Below are positions 15,319 through 22,216 of a DNA stretch of 25,922 nucleotides, piece by piece (position 1 is the stretch's first letter; every line of letters begins with the position of its first letter). The DNA is from Tissierellales bacterium (GTDB taxonomy: Bacteria > Bacillota > Clostridia > Tissierellales > JASKZW01). Both the position numbers and the translations under genes were made by a program. A model generated the notes under the pieces. That model was not told where the DNA came from and searched no databases. It worked only from the letters and a program-made list of their open reading frames with translations. The stretch spans positions 1 through 25,922 of the forward strand of contig JASLIL010000115.1 of the NCBI GenBank assembly GCA_030152145.1. Direction: 5' to 3'.

Positions 15319-15832
15319 GGCATTTTTAGAGATTGAATTTTTAGGATTCTTATCAATAGCTTTAATTATATCTCTAGGCCTACTAATGACCTTTACTAGC
15401 CTTATAAAGTATAGCAAGACTTCTATTGAGAATGCAGATTTAAACCTAAGGGCAGAGTATATAGTGAATTTAATGGAGAAGGAAATAAGGCAGTCTAGCA
15501 AGGTTTATTTAGTGAATGATAAGATAGTTTTTTATAAAAAGGAAAATCTAAGTATAGATAAGCAGGGAGGATTCTTAATTAGATATGAATATAGGAGAAA
15601 TAAACTTCATAGAATAGCTAGATACTTTGAATCAGACCCAAAGATTCCTAATATAAACTACTTTTTAAGGAGTTCTTTAGGTAAAAGCTACATATCTGGT
15701 GGAGTAGATAGTTTCCAAATAGAAGTTTTGGAGGACCTTATCTTAATAGATCTTAGTCTGGGAGATTTAAGAAAGCTAAAAATGATGGAAAATAATATGC
15801 AGGTTATAGATATAGGAGGGGAGAATCATTAA
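15305..15832 (+). CDS. Minor prepilin, GspJ/PilW-like
   Basis: A 175-residue minor prepilin. From the TTG start, the leader MERDRA precedes FLEIEFLGFLSIALIISLGL, with Glu at position 5 and Ala at -1. The following NADLNLRAEYIVNLMEKEIRQSSKVYL is typical of GspJ/PilW proteins, in which a helix with paired Arg and Glu leads into a beta domain. FYKKENLSIDKQGGFLIRYEYRRNKLHRIARYF looks like the first sheet of that domain. GGTGAT lies five bases before the TTG, and no ATG is available that preserves the signal. Its stop overlaps the proposed ATT start of the next gene. Confidence 0.74.
   Translation: MERDRAFLEIEFLGFLSIALIISLGLLMTFTSLIKYSKTSIENADLNLRAEYIVNLMEKEIRQSSKVYLVNDKIVFYKKENLSIDKQGGFLIRYEYRRNKLHRIARYFESDPKIPNINYFLRSSLGKSYISGGVDSFQIEVLEDLILIDLSLGDLRKLKMMENNMQVIDIGGENH
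15814..15821 (+). promoter_or_regulatory. ribosome-binding site that places the last minor pilin start at ATT 15828
   Basis: AGGAGGGG ends six bases before ATT 15828 and three bases before ATC 15825, both in frame. A TAG in this frame at 15813-15815 forms part of the site, and no ATG, GTG or TTG follows until 15864, 42 bases away. This is the only strong site in the junction. Confidence 0.7.
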
Positions 15833-16553
15833 TAAGGATAAGGCCTTTGTTGGTCTAGTTAGTATGATTGTCCTATTAATATCAGTGTTCTTATTGGGAC
15901 TTGTTTTAGACAATATTGACAGCAATATTCTTTTTAGAAATCTGGATAAGTCTTATCTTGAAGAGAAGCATGCCTTAAGAAGCGAACTGGCCTATGTCTT
16001 AAATAGTAGGGGTGTAAGGGATTATTTTATTGATATAATAGAGGAGAGGGAATCTGGAAAGATTCCTACACCAATAAAAACTTATAGGTATGATTCTGTT
16101 TTAAATAAGAATATAGTCAATGTAAAGGTAATAGATTATAGAAGAAATATTCTAAAGGCTAGGATAAATTACAGGTCTAGCAAGAATAACCTTATAGTAA
16201 CTTTTTCTCCAATAAATCCCACGCTTTATAAAACTAAGGGAAGAGTCATCCTAAGGGACTTATCAGGGGAGGAATTAATATATTTAGAGGATTTTATAGA
16301 TGAGATAAGGGAAACTGGAACTATAGCCATAAATAACTACTATGAAGGCATGCCAGAATCCCATAGAGAAGGTCTTATCTACATTGATGAAAATATAGAT
16401 GAGGAAGCTCTTTTTAAGGGTATAATTATTCTAAGCCATGATATGGAGGGAGTGGATAATTTCTGGGATAGAAACTTCATAAGTAAACTTAGAAATTTAT
16501 CAACATTTTATGGTTTTAATAAAATGTCTTATATACTAGATATAAGGTTATAG
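15828..16553 (+). CDS. Minor prepilin, PilX/GspK-like, probable ATT start
   Basis: A 241-residue protein when read from ATT 15828. This start restores a pilin signal: MNKDKA, then FVGLVSMIVLLISVFLLGLVL. It has Ala at -1 and no Glu at position 5, which is also missing in GspK/PilX proteins. The first ATG (15864) would begin inside the hydrophobic helix, lacks a Shine-Dalgarno and removes the leader. The ATT shares its last base with the TAA of the previous gene. The rest has the size and mixed alpha/beta character of PilX-like proteins but no clear motif (RVILRDLSGEELIYLEDFID, AIDNYY-like segment near 165-175). It is last in the H-I-J-K series; its stop is fused to the aroK ribosome-binding site. 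Confidence 0.7.
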   Translation: MNKDKAFVGLVSMIVLLISVFLLGLVLDNIDSNILFRNLDKSYLEEKHALRSELAYVLNSRGVRDYFIDIIEERESGKIPTPIKTYRYDSVLNKNIVNVKVIDYRRNILKARINYRSSKNNLIVTFSPINPTLYKTKGRVILRDLSGEELIYLEDFIDEIRETGTIAINNYYEGMPESHREGLIYIDENIDEEALFKGIIILSHDMEGVDNFWDRNFISKLRNLSTFYGFNKMSYILDIRL

Positions 16554-16561
16554 GAGGAAGA

Positions 16562-17074
16562 ATGAAGAATATAGTTTTAATAGGTATGAGTGGAGTTGGG
16601 AAAAGTAGTATTGGTAAAAACTTAGCTCAGGCTCTGAATTTTGATTTTTTAGATACAGATGAGATCATAGAGCTTAGTCATGGAAAGATTTCTAGAATAT
16701 TTGAGGAAGATGGGGAAGAAACTTTTAGGCGTCTAGAATCTGACCTGATAGAAAAACTTATGGTTACAAATAGTGTGATTGCCACAGGTGGGGGAATAGT
16801 TCTAGACCCTTTAAATCGTAAAAAGCTAAGGGAATTGGGACTGGTTTTATACTTGGATGCTAGCGAAGATAAGCTTATAAAAAATATAGAATCTGACTCT
16901 TTAAATAAAAGACCCTTACTAGAGGCAGATCTTAAGGGGAGACTTTTCTCCTTAAACAAAGAAAGAAAGCCAATCTATAATTTAGCTGCTGATAACAGGA
17001 TAAAAATATCCGATGAGGATTCTATAAATGATGTAGTTGATAATATAATGGAATTTCTAAATAATCTCTTGTAG
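16562..17074 (+). CDS. aroK: Shikimate kinase
   Basis: A 170-residue P-loop kinase at normal AroK length. Walker A GMSGVGKSSIG is at 8-18, DTDEIIE is the shikimate-binding region, EETFRRLESD carries the conserved FRxxE, IATGGGIVL holds the GGG motif, and NKRPLL lies in the lid. It converts shikimate to shikimate 3-phosphate. AGGAGG fused to the preceding stop shows it is translated from the pilus transcript. In many gamma-proteobacteria aroK also lies directly behind pilus genes (pilMNOPQ-aroKB), so the linkage recurs in distant phyla. Confidence 0.95.
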   Translation: MKNIVLIGMSGVGKSSIGKNLAQALNFDFLDTDEIIELSHGKISRIFEEDGEETFRRLESDLIEKLMVTNSVIATGGGIVLDPLNRKKLRELGLVLYLDASEDKLIKNIESDSLNKRPLLEADLKGRLFSLNKERKPIYNLAADNRIKISDEDSINDVVDNIMEFLNNLL

Positions 17075-17097
17075 TTGTTTTATATGATTGATATAAT
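17069..17097 (+). promoter_or_regulatory. candidate extended -10 promoter for aroQ-efp
   Basis: An extended -10 (TG at 17089-17090, one base, TATAAT at 17092-17097) is preceded at 17 bases by a weak TTGTAG at 17069-17074. Initiation near 17104 would leave a leader of about 14 bases and rules out the TTG at 17097 as the aroQ start. Confidence 0.5.
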
Positions 17098-17117
17098 TGG
17101 AATATGTAGGTGATAAG

Positions 17118-17549
17118 ATGGATATTCTTGTTATTAATGGTCCAAATTTAAATATGCTAGGTAGAAGAGATAGGACTACATATGGATCTTTTACCTATGA
17201 TGATTTAATTAATAAATTAGAAGAAAAAGCCTCTACTTTAAATTTAGAACTAGATTTTTTTCAGTCTAATGTAGAGGGAGAGATTATCAATAAAATACAT
17301 GAGTCTCTGGACAGCTTAAAGGGTATAATAATAAATCCAGGAGCTTATACCCACTACAGTTACGCTATAAGAGATGCCTTGGATATATTTGAAGGACCTA
17401 TAATAGAGGTTCATATATCCAACATATACAAGAGGGAAGTCTTTAGGCAGAGCTCAGTTATAGCCCCAGTGGCTACAGGCCAAATAGCAGGCTTTGGTCT
17501 AAATGGTTACCTAGTAGCCTTGGATTTAATTAATGAAATTATTGTTTAG
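17118..17549 (+). CDS. aroQ: 3-dehydroquinate dehydratase, type II
   Basis: A 143-residue type II dehydroquinase. The N-terminal VINGPNLNMLGRRDRTTYG carries the flexible-lid Arg and catalytic Tyr. FQSNVEGEIINKI, IINPGAYTHYSYAIRDAL and VEVHISN-like IIEVHISNIYKRE, with the catalytic His, follow. It forms 3-dehydroshikimate, the substrate of AroE. ATG 17118 is preferred over TTG 17097: AGGTG lies five bases upstream of the ATG, and the proposed promoter overlaps the TTG. Many Firmicutes have a pepP gene between aroQ and efp; here efp follows directly, its ribosome-binding site fused to the aroQ stop. Confidence 0.95.
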   Translation: MDILVINGPNLNMLGRRDRTTYGSFTYDDLINKLEEKASTLNLELDFFQSNVEGEIINKIHESLDSLKGIIINPGAYTHYSYAIRDALDIFEGPIIEVHISNIYKREVFRQSSVIAPVATGQIAGFGLNGYLVALDLINEIIV

Positions 17550-17560
17550 GAGGAATTTTT

Positions 17561-18118
17561 GTGATATCAGCAGGAGATTTTAGAAGAGGAATAACATATG
17601 ATGACAATGGAAAAATATATGAAGTAATAGAGTACCAACACGTAAAGCCAGCTAGAGGCGCTGCTTTTGTTAGAAGTAAAATCAAGGATATTGTATCAGG
17701 TACTATAAAAGAACAAACTTTTAACCCAAATGATAGATATCCATTGGCTAGAATAGATAGTATTGAAATGCAGTACCTTTATAATGATGGTGAGCTTTAC
17801 TATTTCATGGATAATGAAACATTTGATCAGATGCCATTTGAATATGATTTAGTTGAAGATGCAATTAAATATATAAAAGAAAACAGCAATGCTATAATTA
17901 CTTTTTACAAGGGGAAACCATTAGAAGTTAGCGCACCAAGCTTTGTTGAATTAGAAGTTGAGCATACAGAGCCAGGAATTAAAGGAGACACTGCTAGTGG
18001 GGCAACTAAACCAGCTACTCTAGAAACAGGAGCTGTTGTGCAAGTACCTCTATTTGTAAATATAGGAGATACTGTAAAGGTAGATACAAGATCAGGAGAT
18101 TACTTATCAAGAGTATAG
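17561..18118 (+). CDS. efp: Elongation factor P, Arg32 variant
   Basis: A 185-residue EF-P of normal length with three beta-barrel domains: KOW-like N domain, OB domain starting near residue 66, and C-terminal OB domain with TASGATKPATLETGAVVQVPLF. It binds stalled ribosomes and promotes peptide bonds at polyproline stretches. The loop that reaches the peptidyl transferase centre reads HVKPARGAAF, so residue 32 is Arg preceded by Ala31. Bacillus and E. coli have a modified Lys in a PGKG loop. This loop cannot take the lysine-based modifications. GTG start with AGGAGG seven bases upstream. The stop is fused to the next ribosome-binding site. Confidence 0.95.
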   Translation: MISAGDFRRGITYDDNGKIYEVIEYQHVKPARGAAFVRSKIKDIVSGTIKEQTFNPNDRYPLARIDSIEMQYLYNDGELYYFMDNETFDQMPFEYDLVEDAIKYIKENSNAIITFYKGKPLEVSAPSFVELEVEHTEPGIKGDTASGATKPATLETGAVVQVPLFVNIGDTVKVDTRSGDYLSRV

Positions 18119-18129
18119 GAGGGGTAAAG

Positions 18130-18432
18130 ATGGGTTACATGTATGAAAGAATTGCGTATTTAAAAGGTTTAGCAGAAGGTTTAGAAATAGAAGGTTCAAG
18201 AGAGGGAAAAGTTTTAGTAGAAATGATAGATATGCTAGAGGACATGGCTATTTTAATGGAAGAAATAGATGAAGATTCTGCAAAGCTTGAAGACTATGTA
18301 AGCTTTATAGATGAAGACTTAGCTGATTTAGAAGATGATTTCTATGATTATGAAGACTTCGATGGAGAAATAATGATAGATGATATTGAATGTTCATGTT
18401 GTGATGAACATGACTGTGATGAGGAATACTAA
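18130..18432 (+). CDS. Small acidic CD1247-like protein with Cys-rich tail
   Basis: A 100-residue acidic protein. Its N-terminal part (YMYERIAYLKGLAEGLEI, then SREGKVLVEMIDMLEDMA, then YVSFIDEDLADLEDDFYDYE) resembles the CD1247 N-terminal domain found in Clostridia. The function of that family is unknown. Relatives often end in a zinc ribbon with CPxC pairs. Here the C terminus is short and carries ECSCCDEHDCDEEY, so the ribbon is reduced or replaced by a small Cys/His/acidic metal-binding-like tail. Strong SD AGGAGGGG lies upstream, and efp directly precedes it. No catalytic residues are visible. I am fairly sure it is a real gene and less sure of the family. Confidence 0.72.
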   Translation: MGYMYERIAYLKGLAEGLEIEGSREGKVLVEMIDMLEDMAILMEEIDEDSAKLEDYVSFIDEDLADLEDDFYDYEDFDGEIMIDDIECSCCDEHDCDEEY

Positions 18433-18464
18433 AAGACACTGATATTTTAAGTGGAGGTGTTGTT

Positions 18465-18860
18465 ATGACAGATTTTGTAGGTAATGAGCCAATGGAATAT
18501 GGCAGTGTCAAAATAGCCAATGAAGTTGTTGCTACTATAGCAGGTCTAGCGGCTACTGAGATTAAAGGTGTGGCTGGTATGAGTGGTGGTATCAAGGGAG
18601 ATTTGACAGAAATGCTTGGTATGAGGAATTTAAGCAAGGGTGTCAAGGTTGAAGTTGGTGAAAAAGAAACAGCTATAGATATATATGTAGTTATAGAATA
18701 TGGTTCTGAAATTGCAAAGCTAGCAGTAGAAGTACAAGATAATATAAAGAAAACTGTAGAGACTATGACTGGTTTAGATGTTGTTGAGGTAAATGTTCAT
18801 ATACAAGGTATAAACATACCTGAAGAGCCAGAAGAAACTTCTGAACCAAGAGTTAAATAG
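18465..18860 (+). CDS. Asp23/Gls24 family envelope stress protein
   Basis: A 131-residue Asp23/Gls24 family protein. The family pattern is clear: GSVKIANEVVATIAGLAATEIKGVAGMSGG near the N terminus, a variable loop (about 44-60), KGVKVEVGEKETAIDIYVVIEYG, then VQDNIKKTVETMTGLDVVEVNVHIQGI. It matches YqhY-type proteins, which lie near accBC and nusB in Firmicutes. In staphylococci Asp23 is tethered to the membrane by AmaP, and an AmaP-like gene follows here. GGAGGTG lies upstream of the ATG. A 14-base-pair hairpin ends the gene. Confidence 0.93.
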   Translation: MTDFVGNEPMEYGSVKIANEVVATIAGLAATEIKGVAGMSGGIKGDLTEMLGMRNLSKGVKVEVGEKETAIDIYVVIEYGSEIAKLAVEVQDNIKKTVETMTGLDVVEVNVHIQGINIPEEPEETSEPRVK

Positions 18861-18893
18861 AAATTACCCTCTGACGCATTCAGAGGGTAATTT
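18861..18893 (+). terminator. hairpin between the Asp23-like gene and amaP
   Basis: A 14-base-pair perfect inverted repeat: AAATTACCCTCTGA at 18861-18874 and TCAGAGGGTAATTT at 18880-18893, with a CGCAT loop. Only a short T run occurs at the stem base, and more T lie at 18900-18906. A terminator or attenuator is likely. The gap after it is too short to show a convincing new promoter for amaP, so readthrough probably feeds downstream genes. Confidence 0.7.
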
Positions 18894-18920
18894 TAAATAA
18901 TTTTTATATGGAGGGATTAT

Positions 18921-19466
18921 ATGAATCCAATAGACGCTATTGTAGTTATAATCTGTTCTTTACTATTAATTGTTATTGGTGGAGTTTTGGCACTTGTACC
19001 CTTACCAGGTCTAAATGATTTTTTCATAGATAAATTAGGCAATATAATTTCTAATCTAAATAGAGATTACCTAATATCTTTTTTGGGAGTATTATTGATA
19101 TTTATGGCTATAAAACTTATGTCACTGATTTTTTCATCTAAAAAGACTAAGGGTAAGGGATATATAAGTAGAGAGTCAGATAAGGGTTCTATAGAGATAT
19201 CTTCTAATACAGTGATTCAAATAGTCAAGGAAGTTATAGCTAAAACTGGAAATCTGAAAAATTTTAATGTTGCCACTAATATGGATGAAAATAGTTTAAA
19301 GCTTGTGGTATCTGGAGATATTAAAGAAAATCTTGATATTATAGAAGTGAGCAAGGAGCTTCAAGAGAATATAAGGGAAAAAGTTGAATTTTCAACAGGT
19401 TTACCTGTTGATGATGTTAAAATATATATAGAAAATCTTTCTAAAGTAGAGAGAAAGTTAAAGTAA
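18921..19466 (+). CDS. amaP: AmaP-like alkaline shock membrane anchor protein
   Basis: A 181-residue protein with two N-terminal membrane helices (about 5-29 and 52-72) joined by a short loop, then a cytoplasmic Asp23-like domain: KGSIEISSNTVIQIVKEVIAKTG, LKLVVSGDIKENLDIIEVSKELQENI, and VEFSTGLPVDDVKIYIENL. This two-helix plus Asp23-fold architecture is that of AmaP, which recruits soluble Asp23 to the membrane. The preceding gene encodes the likely partner. GGAGGG before the ATG. nusB follows after 13 bases. Confidence 0.85.
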   Translation: MNPIDAIVVIICSLLLIVIGGVLALVPLPGLNDFFIDKLGNIISNLNRDYLISFLGVLLIFMAIKLMSLIFSSKKTKGKGYISRESDKGSIEISSNTVIQIVKEVIAKTGNLKNFNVATNMDENSLKLVVSGDIKENLDIIEVSKELQENIREKVEFSTGLPVDDVKIYIENLSKVERKLK

Positions 19467-19479
19467 CAAGGAGGAAGAA

Positions 19480-19887
19480 ATGGGAAGAAAAAATGCAAGA
19501 GAGTCTAGTATGCAACTATTGTTTCAAATGGAGGTTATGGAGGATTTTAGCCTTGAAAACTTAAATATATTCTTGAATAACAATGATTATGACGAGAGCG
19601 AGGAAGAATATATAAAGAAGACAATAGAGACGGTTCTAGAAAATAAAGAAGGCATAGATCAGGCTATTGATGATAACCTGAAGAATTGGAGTTTAGATAG
19701 GTTGGCCAATGTTGATTTGGCTATACTAAGGATTGCTGCCTATGAAATCTTATATCGTGATGATATACCTAAAGAGGTTTCTATAAATGAAGCTGTGGAA
19801 ATAGCTAAGAAATTTAGTGCGGAGGATTCATCCAAGTTTATAAATGGTATCTTAGGTGGTTTAGTAAAAAGCTTAAGCGAAGATTAG
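19480..19887 (+). CDS. nusB: Transcription antitermination factor NusB
   Basis: A 135-residue, all-helical NusB. It opens with the RNA-binding Arg-rich helix GRKNARESSMQLLFQMEV. The core NWSLDRLANVDLAILRIAAYEILYRDDIPKEVSINEAVEIAKKFS and the terminal KFINGILGGLVKSL are family signatures. With NusE it binds boxA in rRNA leaders to allow antitermination. AAGGAGG precedes the ATG. In Bacillus nusB is followed by folD and xseA; folD is missing here. Confidence 0.95.
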   Translation: MGRKNARESSMQLLFQMEVMEDFSLENLNIFLNNNDYDESEEEYIKKTIETVLENKEGIDQAIDDNLKNWSLDRLANVDLAILRIAAYEILYRDDIPKEVSINEAVEIAKKFSAEDSSKFINGILGGLVKSLSED

Positions 19888-19897
19888 GAGTGAAATA

Positions 19898-21094
19898 ATG
19901 GGTAAAGTCTTTAAGGTAAATGAAATTAACTCATATATAAAAAGACTTTTTTCAGAAGATATACTTCTTCCTAATGTAAGTATAAAAGGAGAAATCTCTA
20001 ACTTTACACATCATACCAGCGGTCATATGTATTTTACTTTAAAGGATGACAAGGGAAGTATAAAGTGTGTTATGTTTAAGGGAAATAATAAAAGTTTAAA
20101 TATAATACCTAAGGATGGAATGAGTGTTGTAGCATCTGGAGAGGTATCTGTATATGAAAAAAGCGGAGTTTATCAGCTTTATGTTAGGGATATGGAAGAG
20201 GATGGCTATGGTAACCTATATCTTGAATTTGAAAAATTAAAGAAGAAGTTACTTGAAGAAGGTCTATTTGATGATAGTAAGAAAAAAGAGATACCACAAT
20301 TTCCTGAAAAAATAGGTATTATAAGCTCTAAGACAGGTGCAGCCATAAAGGATATCTTAAATGTACTGAAAAGGCGATATCCTATTGCCAAGATTTATCT
20401 ATATCCAAGCTTGGTTCAAGGGGACAAGGCCTATGAAGCTATTGTAGCTGGTATAGAGACTTTGGATCAGATGAACTTAGACACAATTATTATAGCCAGA
20501 GGTGGTGGATCCATAGAGGATCTTTTTGTCTTTAATAATGAAAAAATTGCCAGGGCTATTTATAGGGCCAATACACCAATCATAACTGGTATAGGTCATG
20601 AAATAGACTATACTATAGCGGACTTTGTATCTGATTTAAGAGCACCAACCCCCTCAGCAGCAGCAGAACAGGCTGTGCCAGATATCTTAAGCTTAAGGTA
20701 TGAATTAAATAAGGATAGGGAAAAGCTTTTAAAAATTTTGAAAAGTGTTGTGGACTATGAGGATAATCTTTTATTAAATATAGGAAAACATATAAACTAT
20801 TTAAATCCTAGGAAGAAGATAGAAGCTAACTATCAGGATCTTGACAATAAGCTGGATAAGATTATTGGTAAGCAGAGGTTTCTAAAGAAAGCAAGTAGAC
20901 TAGAACTGCTAGGGGCCAAGGTAAAGTACTTGGATCCTAAGAATAATCTAGATAGAGGCTATTCTATGCTTCTAAAAGATGGTAAGATAGTTAATAAAAT
21001 TAGGGATATAGATGAAGATCAATCCTATATACTAAAGATGAGTGATGGAGAAATTAACTTTACTTTTTCTCAGATTAATAAGGAGGTTAAGTAA
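19898..21094 (+). CDS. xseA: Exodeoxyribonuclease VII large subunit
   Basis: A 398-residue XseA. The N-terminal OB fold (residues 1-100) contains LPNVSIKGEISNFTHHTSGHMYFTLKD. The catalytic domain begins at FPEKIGIISSKTGAAIKDIL and carries ARGGGSIEDLFVFNNE and GIGHEIDYTIADFVSDLRAPTPSAAAE. A coiled-coil arm follows (about 265-345), then a short C-terminal segment with LDRGYSMLLKDGKIV. It is the nuclease subunit of ExoVII, which degrades single-stranded DNA from both ends. It is shorter than the Bacillus protein mainly in the coiled-coil region. TAGGAG at the nusB stop is its ribosome-binding site. Confidence 0.95.
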   Translation: MGKVFKVNEINSYIKRLFSEDILLPNVSIKGEISNFTHHTSGHMYFTLKDDKGSIKCVMFKGNNKSLNIIPKDGMSVVASGEVSVYEKSGVYQLYVRDMEEDGYGNLYLEFEKLKKKLLEEGLFDDSKKKEIPQFPEKIGIISSKTGAAIKDILNVLKRRYPIAKIYLYPSLVQGDKAYEAIVAGIETLDQMNLDTIIIARGGGSIEDLFVFNNEKIARAIYRANTPIITGIGHEIDYTIADFVSDLRAPTPSAAAEQAVPDILSLRYELNKDREKLLKILKSVVDYEDNLLLNIGKHINYLNPRKKIEANYQDLDNKLDKIIGKQRFLKKASRLELLGAKVKYLDPKNNLDRGYSMLLKDGKIVNKIRDIDEDQSYILKMSDGEINFTFSQINKEVK

Positions 21095-21095
21095 T

Positions 21096-21320
21096 ATGAA
21101 TATAGATGAGCTTAGCTATGAGGAGGCTATTTTAAAGCTAGAAGACCTTATAGCTATAATGGATGGAGAAGAGCTAAGTTTAGACCAATACTTGGAGTCT
21201 TTTGAGGCAGCCGTTAAATTACATAATCATTGTAATAAGCTACTATCAAATATGCAGGATAAGATAAATATAGTTCTTTCTGAAAATAAAATATCTCAGG
21301 AAGATTTTTTGGAGGGATAG
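21096..21320 (+). CDS. xseB: Exodeoxyribonuclease VII small subunit
   Basis: A 74-residue helical XseB with the family core SYEEAILKLEDLIAIMDGEE, LSLDQYLESFEAAVKLHNHC and a final NKLLSNMQDKINIVL helix. It forms part of ExoVII and regulates XseA. The ATG at 21096 is one base after the xseA stop and has AGGAGG (21081-21086) nine bases upstream. An in-frame reading from 21042 would only extend into xseA. Confidence 0.93.
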   Translation: MNIDELSYEEAILKLEDLIAIMDGEELSLDQYLESFEAAVKLHNHCNKLLSNMQDKINIVLSENKISQEDFLEG

Positions 21321-21322
21321 GT

Positions 21323-22177
21323 TTGTCTGTAGTAGATAAGGTACTTGTATTTCAAGAGGAGTTTGATAGAGATTTAAGTCTGTATTTGGAGGGTTTAGAT
21401 GCCTACCCATCAAGGCTAAAGGAAGCTATAGAGTATAGTTTATTTACTGGTGGTAAGAGGTTAAGGCCCTTTATTATGGAAGAGGTCTTTAAACTTTATT
21501 CCAGTGACCTAAAAAGAATAAGGCCCTATGAGTTTATGATAGAGATGATACACACCTACTCGCTAATTCATGATGACCTGCCTTGTATGGATGATGATGA
21601 CTATAGGAGGGGCAAGGAAACTGTTCATGTGGCCTTTGATGAAGCTACAGCAACATTAGCCGGAGATGCTCTTTTAAACCTAGCCTTTGAGACTGCCCTT
21701 AAGGATCCCCACAATAAGGATTCCTTAAAGTTGGAAGCCTTAAAATTAGGATCTAAAGAGTCTGGAATCTTTGGCATGATTGGTGGTCAGATCCTAGATA
21801 TGGAGTATGAAGATAAGGAAAACCTAGAATCTGAAGATTTACTTAAAATGTATAAGATGAAGACTGGAGGTCTCTTTAAGGCATCAGTTCTTATAGCTGC
21901 TATAATAGCAGGTGGATCTGAGAAAGACTTGATAATCCTTGAAGACTTTGCAACAGGTCTAGGCTTAAGCTACCAGTTACAAGATGACCTTCTTGATATA
22001 GAGGAAGACCTAGAGATTGGAAAGAAGACTGTTGCCACTGTTCTTGGAAAAGATAAAACAGAAGATCTAATAGAGACTACAACTGAGAAGGCCCTGGAAA
22101 GTCTCCATAAATTAGAAATAGGTGACAAGTCAACTCTAGAGGAATTACTTTCATATTTAGTAATGAGAAAATATTAA
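21323..22177 (+). CDS. ispA: Polyprenyl synthase, farnesyl diphosphate synthase type
   Basis: A 284-residue trans-isoprenyl diphosphate synthase. The first aspartate-rich motif DDLPCMDDDDYRRGK starts at Asp84, and the second (YQLQDDLLDIEED) at Asp221. GGKRLRPF near 43-50 binds the substrate diphosphate. KMKTGGLFKASVLI at 178-191 is also conserved. The inserted two residues in the first motif (DDxxxxD) are the bacterial FPP-synthase type. It makes farnesyl or geranylgeranyl diphosphate for cell-wall lipid carriers and quinones. TTG start with GGAGGG six bases upstream. Its direct downstream neighbour is the structured RNA, the classical OLE arrangement. Confidence 0.94.
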   Translation: MSVVDKVLVFQEEFDRDLSLYLEGLDAYPSRLKEAIEYSLFTGGKRLRPFIMEEVFKLYSSDLKRIRPYEFMIEMIHTYSLIHDDLPCMDDDDYRRGKETVHVAFDEATATLAGDALLNLAFETALKDPHNKDSLKLEALKLGSKESGIFGMIGGQILDMEYEDKENLESEDLLKMYKMKTGGLFKASVLIAAIIAGGSEKDLIILEDFATGLGLSYQLQDDLLDIEEDLEIGKKTVATVLGKDKTEDLIETTTEKALESLHKLEIGDKSTLEELLSYLVMRKY

Positions 22178-22181
22178 TTTA

Positions 22182-22210
22182 TTGAATAAATAAAGGAAAT
22201 ATGCTATAAT
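22182..22210 (+). promoter_or_regulatory. promoter of the OLE RNA gene
   Basis: TTGAAT at 22182-22187, a 17-base spacer and a perfect TATAAT at 22205-22210, with TG one base before the -10 (extended -10). Initiation is expected around 22216-22218, a few bases before the RNA's closing helix. It is among the best promoters in the window and starts right behind ispA. Confidence 0.78.
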
Positions 22211-22216
22211 TATAAA

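Noticed and set aside
16321..16380. Considered a frameshifted or broken reading in the PilX-like gene because motifs are few
   Set aside because: The frame is open from 15828 to 16553 with no abrupt composition change. Low conservation is usual in this family.
18305..18646. Minus-strand open frame spanning the 18130 gene and the Asp23-like gene
   Set aside because: It crosses two real genes. Its His/Leu/Pro-rich composition mirrors the acidic codons of the plus strand.
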